Shown here one piece after another: positions 13,976 through 16,558 of a stretch of 16,558 nucleotides of DNA. This DNA is from Alphaproteobacteria bacterium. GTDB taxonomy: Bacteria; Pseudomonadota; Alphaproteobacteria; Micavibrionales; UBA1664. A program made the position numbers and the translations under genes. The number at the start of each line of letters is the position of its first letter. Position 1 is the first letter of the stretch. The DNA is taken from assembly GCA_018969935.1 (NCBI GenBank), contig JAGWXJ010000032.1, positions 1 through 16,558 of the forward strand. The letters run 5' to 3'. Under the pieces are notes generated by a model. The model saw nothing but the letters and a program-made list of their open reading frames with translations, was not told the origin of the DNA and searched no databases.

Positions 13976-14152
13976 ATGCTTCAAATGGCCCTCACATTTC
14001 TTGTCCTTGCCCTTATCGCCGGTCTTTTCGGCTTTGGCGGCATAGCCGTTGTTTCGGCTGAAATGGCCAAGATCCTGTTCTTGGTATTTATTGTTCTCTT
14101 CTTGGTTTCCGCAACGGTACACGCCCTCAAAGGCCGCTCGCCGTCCATGTAG
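13976..14152 (+). CDS. DUF1328 (YtjA-like) small membrane protein
   Basis: The 58-residue frame begins MLQMALTFLVLALIAGLFGF, continues GGIAVVSAEMAKILFLVFIV and ends LFLVSATVHALKGRSPSM. Two hydrophobic helices of about 18 residues flank a short loop, and the end is basic, as in DUF1328 proteins (typically 'MLRWALIFLVIALIAAVLGF...AKILF..FLVLFLVS'). They sit in the inner membrane; their function is not established, although several are stress-induced in proteobacteria. TAGGAGAT lies just before the ATG, so the start is firm. An EcfG-like promoter lies upstream and a perfect hairpin terminator follows 14 bp after the stop, making this a single-gene unit. Confidence 0.92.
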   Translation: MLQMALTFLVLALIAGLFGFGGIAVVSAEMAKILFLVFIVLFLVSATVHALKGRSPSM

Positions 14153-14166
14153 TTGTCCTCGAAGAT

Positions 14167-14200
14167 AGCCCTACATGTCCACAAGACATGTAGGGCTTTT
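14167..14200 (+). terminator. Rho-independent terminator after the DUF1328 gene
   Basis: AGCCCTACATGTC, loop CACAA, GACATGTAGGGCT: a perfect 13-bp stem followed by a short T-run (TTTTCTTG). It isolates the DUF1328 gene from the kinase gene downstream. Confidence 0.92.
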
Positions 14201-14258
14201 CTTGTATTTGCTTTGGGTTATTATGCCTGAACAGCATTAACAAGGCCGGAGCATACCC

Positions 14259-16481
14259 ATGGATCGCGTACTTTTACGCAATTTCCTCATATTTTCTATT
14301 CTGTCAGTTCTATGCTTTGGCGGATTGGGCGTAATGCTGGCCAACAGCAACAAAACGATCGAAAGCTATGACGAATGGGTTGATCATTCCAACAAGGTCA
14401 TCATTGCTGTGGATGGCATAGCCCGTCTGGTGGAGGGCATGATAAGCGCCCAGCGCGGCTACATCATTAGCCGTAACCCGAATTTTCTTCGCGACTACGA
14501 AACACGCAAACAGGAAATGTCTGACCTGCTCGCAAAACTGAGCACTCTCACAAAAGACAACCCTTCCCAGCAAAGCAGGCTAGATGAGCTGAGGGGCTAC
14601 TTCACAGGCCTGACGTTCAATTTGGACGAACGCGCCAGAAATTTCGATAAAATGTCCAAAAAGGCATTCGACCAGGGCATCACAACAATCGATAACCTCT
14701 CCCGTAACATTCAGCGACTGCATGATGACCTGCTGCGCGATGAACAATCGATCCTGACCCAGCGTGTACGCAAAGTCGAAACGTTGAAGGATAACTATTT
14801 TTACACCCTTATTGTAGGCGGCTGCGTTTGTATTTTGGTGATGTTGCTGCTGAATATATTTCTTCTCTCGGCCCAGAAAAAACAATTCGTATCGGAACGC
14901 ACAATCAAGCAAATGGAAGACCGCTTTGTTCTGGCCGCCAACGGCGCGAATGACGGCATCTTCGACTATGATATCGACAGCCAGACAATCTTTTGCTCTA
15001 AGGCCTTCTTTACCATGCTTGGAATGGATAGGCCGGCGCAAACCGTACCAGTAAACGAAATCAAAAAGCTTTTGCACCCGGCGGATTACGATAGGGCTAA
15101 CGATTACGCCAACCAGTACCTCAGCGGTGAGATATCCGAATACTCAAACCTGTTCCGTATGCGCCATACCGATGGCCGCTGGGTCTGGATCAGCTCCCGT
15201 GCGCGCGCCCTCTATAATGAAGAGGGCCGCCCCTATAGGCTAGTCGGCGCCCACATCGATGTAACCATGCTTAAGGTCCAGCAGGAAAGGCTTGAAGAAG
15301 CCAAGGCTGCTGCGGAAAGCGCGAACCGCGCCAAAACCGACTTTCTGGCACACATGAGCCACGAAATTCGTACGCCCTTGACCGCCGTCACCGGCATAGC
15401 CGAAATTCTGGACAAACAAAAAGACGGCATGACCAAGAAACAACAACAACTTGTTTCCACGTTGATGTCGAGTGCCGGATCCCTAAAAGATCTTATCAAC
15501 GATGTGCTTGATTTCTCGAAAATCGAGTACGGTGAAATTGCACTGGAAACAACGCGTTTCAGCCCGTCTGAACTTTTCAATCAGGTCTATGAAATTACCA
15601 TGCGCAATTCCCGCGACCACGGTCTGGAACTGGCTTTCGATTACGCAGACTTCAAAGACCTGACACTTCTCGGTGACCCCGCCCGCATACGCCAGATCCT
15701 CATCAATCTGGTTGGCAATGCGATAAAATTTACCGAGAAGGGATCGGTAAAAGTGAAGGCGCACCTTCTTGAAAATTCAGATGGCACGAATTTAATGAAG
15801 ATTGATATTGCAGACACGGGCATAGGCATCGACCCCGCAGCCTACGATGCGATTTTCGAGCGGTTCAAGCAGGAAGACTCTTCGATATCCCGTAAATACG
15901 GCGGCACAGGCTTAGGCTTGCCGATTTCACGCAACCTTGCGCGCCTTATGGGCGGTGATGTGACCTTCGAAAGCGAAAAAGGCAAAGGCTCGGTATTCAC
16001 GCTCACATTACCAATTAATGTGGAAGAAAAGGAAAAAGCCACTCGCAAGAGTGATGCGCAAGTAACCCCTATCAGAAAAAAGAAGTATGTCGCAGGCGCA
16101 GAAAAAATCCTGATGGTCGAGGATTACGAGGGCAACATTCTCGTAATTGGCCATATACTCGAGGATATGGGCTTGAAATTCGACATCGCTCGTTCAGGCA
16201 CCGAAGCCCTGAAGATGCTTGAGAAAGGCAAATACAGCCTTGTCCTGATGGACGTTCAGATGCCTGAAATGGATGGAATTACTGCCACAAAACGCATACG
16301 TGACTTGGAAGCCGAATCCGGTGCCGATTCCGTACCAATTGTCGGCATGACGGCACACGCACTGGTCGAGGATCGCAACAAATGCTTGGAAGCCGGTATG
16401 GATGCCTACATGTCCAAGCCTATTATCGATGCAACACTCCGTAACATCATTCGTGATTACCTGCCCTCGCAGGCAGCCTGA
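14259..16481 (+). CDS. CHASE3-PAS hybrid sensor histidine kinase with receiver domain
   Basis: This is an inner-membrane signal transducer of 740 residues. A first membrane helix (about 8-28) and a second (about 181-204) flank a periplasmic helical domain with AQRGYIISRNPNFLRDYE, typical of CHASE3. A PAS domain follows (about 220-338, with FRMRHTDGRWVWISSRARAL). HisKA has MSHEIRTP with His368 as phosphoacceptor. The ATPase domain shows NLVGNAIKF (N box, Asn487), ADTGIGI (Asp519) and GGTGLGL (548-554). The C-terminal receiver (about 615-735) has Asp665 in LMDVQMPEMDG, with Glu621/Asp622, Thr698 and Lys720. Phosphate would pass from His368 to Asp665 and probably on to a separate phosphotransfer protein. 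No output regulator is adjacent, so the target is unknown. The ATG follows GGAG; a strong terminator ends the gene. Confidence 0.95.
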   Translation: MDRVLLRNFLIFSILSVLCFGGLGVMLANSNKTIESYDEWVDHSNKVIIAVDGIARLVEGMISAQRGYIISRNPNFLRDYETRKQEMSDLLAKLSTLTKDNPSQQSRLDELRGYFTGLTFNLDERARNFDKMSKKAFDQGITTIDNLSRNIQRLHDDLLRDEQSILTQRVRKVETLKDNYFYTLIVGGCVCILVMLLLNIFLLSAQKKQFVSERTIKQMEDRFVLAANGANDGIFDYDIDSQTIFCSKAFFTMLGMDRPAQTVPVNEIKKLLHPADYDRANDYANQYLSGEISEYSNLFRMRHTDGRWVWISSRARALYNEEGRPYRLVGAHIDVTMLKVQQERLEEAKAAAESANRAKTDFLAHMSHEIRTPLTAVTGIAEILDKQKDGMTKKQQQLVSTLMSSAGSLKDLINDVLDFSKIEYGEIALETTRFSPSELFNQVYEITMRNSRDHGLELAFDYADFKDLTLLGDPARIRQILINLVGNAIKFTEKGSVKVKAHLLENSDGTNLMKIDIADTGIGIDPAAYDAIFERFKQEDSSISRKYGGTGLGLPISRNLARLMGGDVTFESEKGKGSVFTLTLPINVEEKEKATRKSDAQVTPIRKKKYVAGAEKILMVEDYEGNILVIGHILEDMGLKFDIARSGTEALKMLEKGKYSLVLMDVQMPEMDGITATKRIRDLEAESGADSVPIVGMTAHALVEDRNKCLEAGMDAYMSKPIIDATLRNIIRDYLPSQAA

Positions 16482-16502
16482 CTTTTTACGAACATCGCGC
16501 AC

Positions 16503-16533
16503 AAAAAAGCCGGCATTTCCGCCGGCTTTTTTT
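16503..16533. terminator. Rho-independent terminator after the histidine kinase gene
   Basis: AAAAAAGCCGGC, loop ATTTCC, GCCGGCTTTTTTT: a 12-bp perfect stem with a T-run on one side and an A-run on the other, 21 bp after the kinase stop. The symmetry would also allow termination from the right. Nothing further is recognisable up to the window end. Confidence 0.93.
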
Positions 16534-16558
16534 AGTTTGTCTTAGCTGTTATGCAGCT

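Noticed and set aside
1..16558. Mobile element, prophage, CRISPR or defence island
   Set aside because: No transposase, integrase, repeat array, tRNA-linked attachment site or defence gene was found; genes look like resident housekeeping and accessory functions.

Overview
The window looks like a chromosomal segment of an alphaproteobacterium of moderately high G+C; the species cannot be fixed from the sequence. The main clues are the plsY-dprA-topA gene order, an AsmA/DUF3971-type protein end, Zur and ZnuCB sequences of proteobacterial type, and three sites resembling promoters of the alphaproteobacterial general-stress sigma factor EcfG (GGAAC-N17-CGTT type). No tRNA, rRNA, CRISPR array, transposase, integrase or prophage gene was seen. 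Coding density is high, and no gene-free stretch exceeds about 130 bases.

Left part (1-4652, + strand): the end of a DUF3971/AsmA-like envelope protein, then plsY (phospholipid synthesis), dprA (DNA uptake/recombination) and topA (topoisomerase I). They are packed with gaps of 5-12 bp or overlaps, so they probably form one operon. topA runs 14 bp into a convergent gene for an exported AlgL/PL5-like protein that seems to lack two of the four classic catalytic residues. That gene is divergent from an MFS transporter (5836-7077).

Middle (7117-10958): a + strand protein with a Cys-His-Asp arrangement like arylamine N-acetyltransferases/transglutaminases. Its 3' end overlaps, tail to tail by 50 bp, a long acyl-CoA dehydrogenase whose start is best read as TTG behind a strong ribosome binding site. 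Upstream of the dehydrogenase on the same strand are a small charged protein and a protein with an HExxH metallopeptidase motif.

Zinc locus (11045-13277): znuB and znuC on the - strand are divergent from zur on the + strand. A near-perfect palindrome matching a Zur box lies between the -35 and -10 of the zur promoter. The predicted transcription start falls on the first base of the zur ATG, so the zur mRNA may be leaderless. An unannotated 30-codon membrane-peptide reading frame ends in an ATGA overlap with znuC. No znuA gene is in the window.

Stress-like cluster (13279-14204): a glycine-zipper lipoprotein, a 63-residue anti-sigma-like protein and a DUF1328 membrane protein. Each is preceded by an EcfG-like promoter, and two of these share a palindromic pair of -35 elements. 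The window ends with a CHASE3-PAS-HisKA-HATPase-REC hybrid histidine kinase closed by a strong terminator.

Nothing here is clearly a new defence or mobile system. The best leads are the zinc locus small ORF, the shared stress promoter, the altered AlgL active site and the NAT-like protein.
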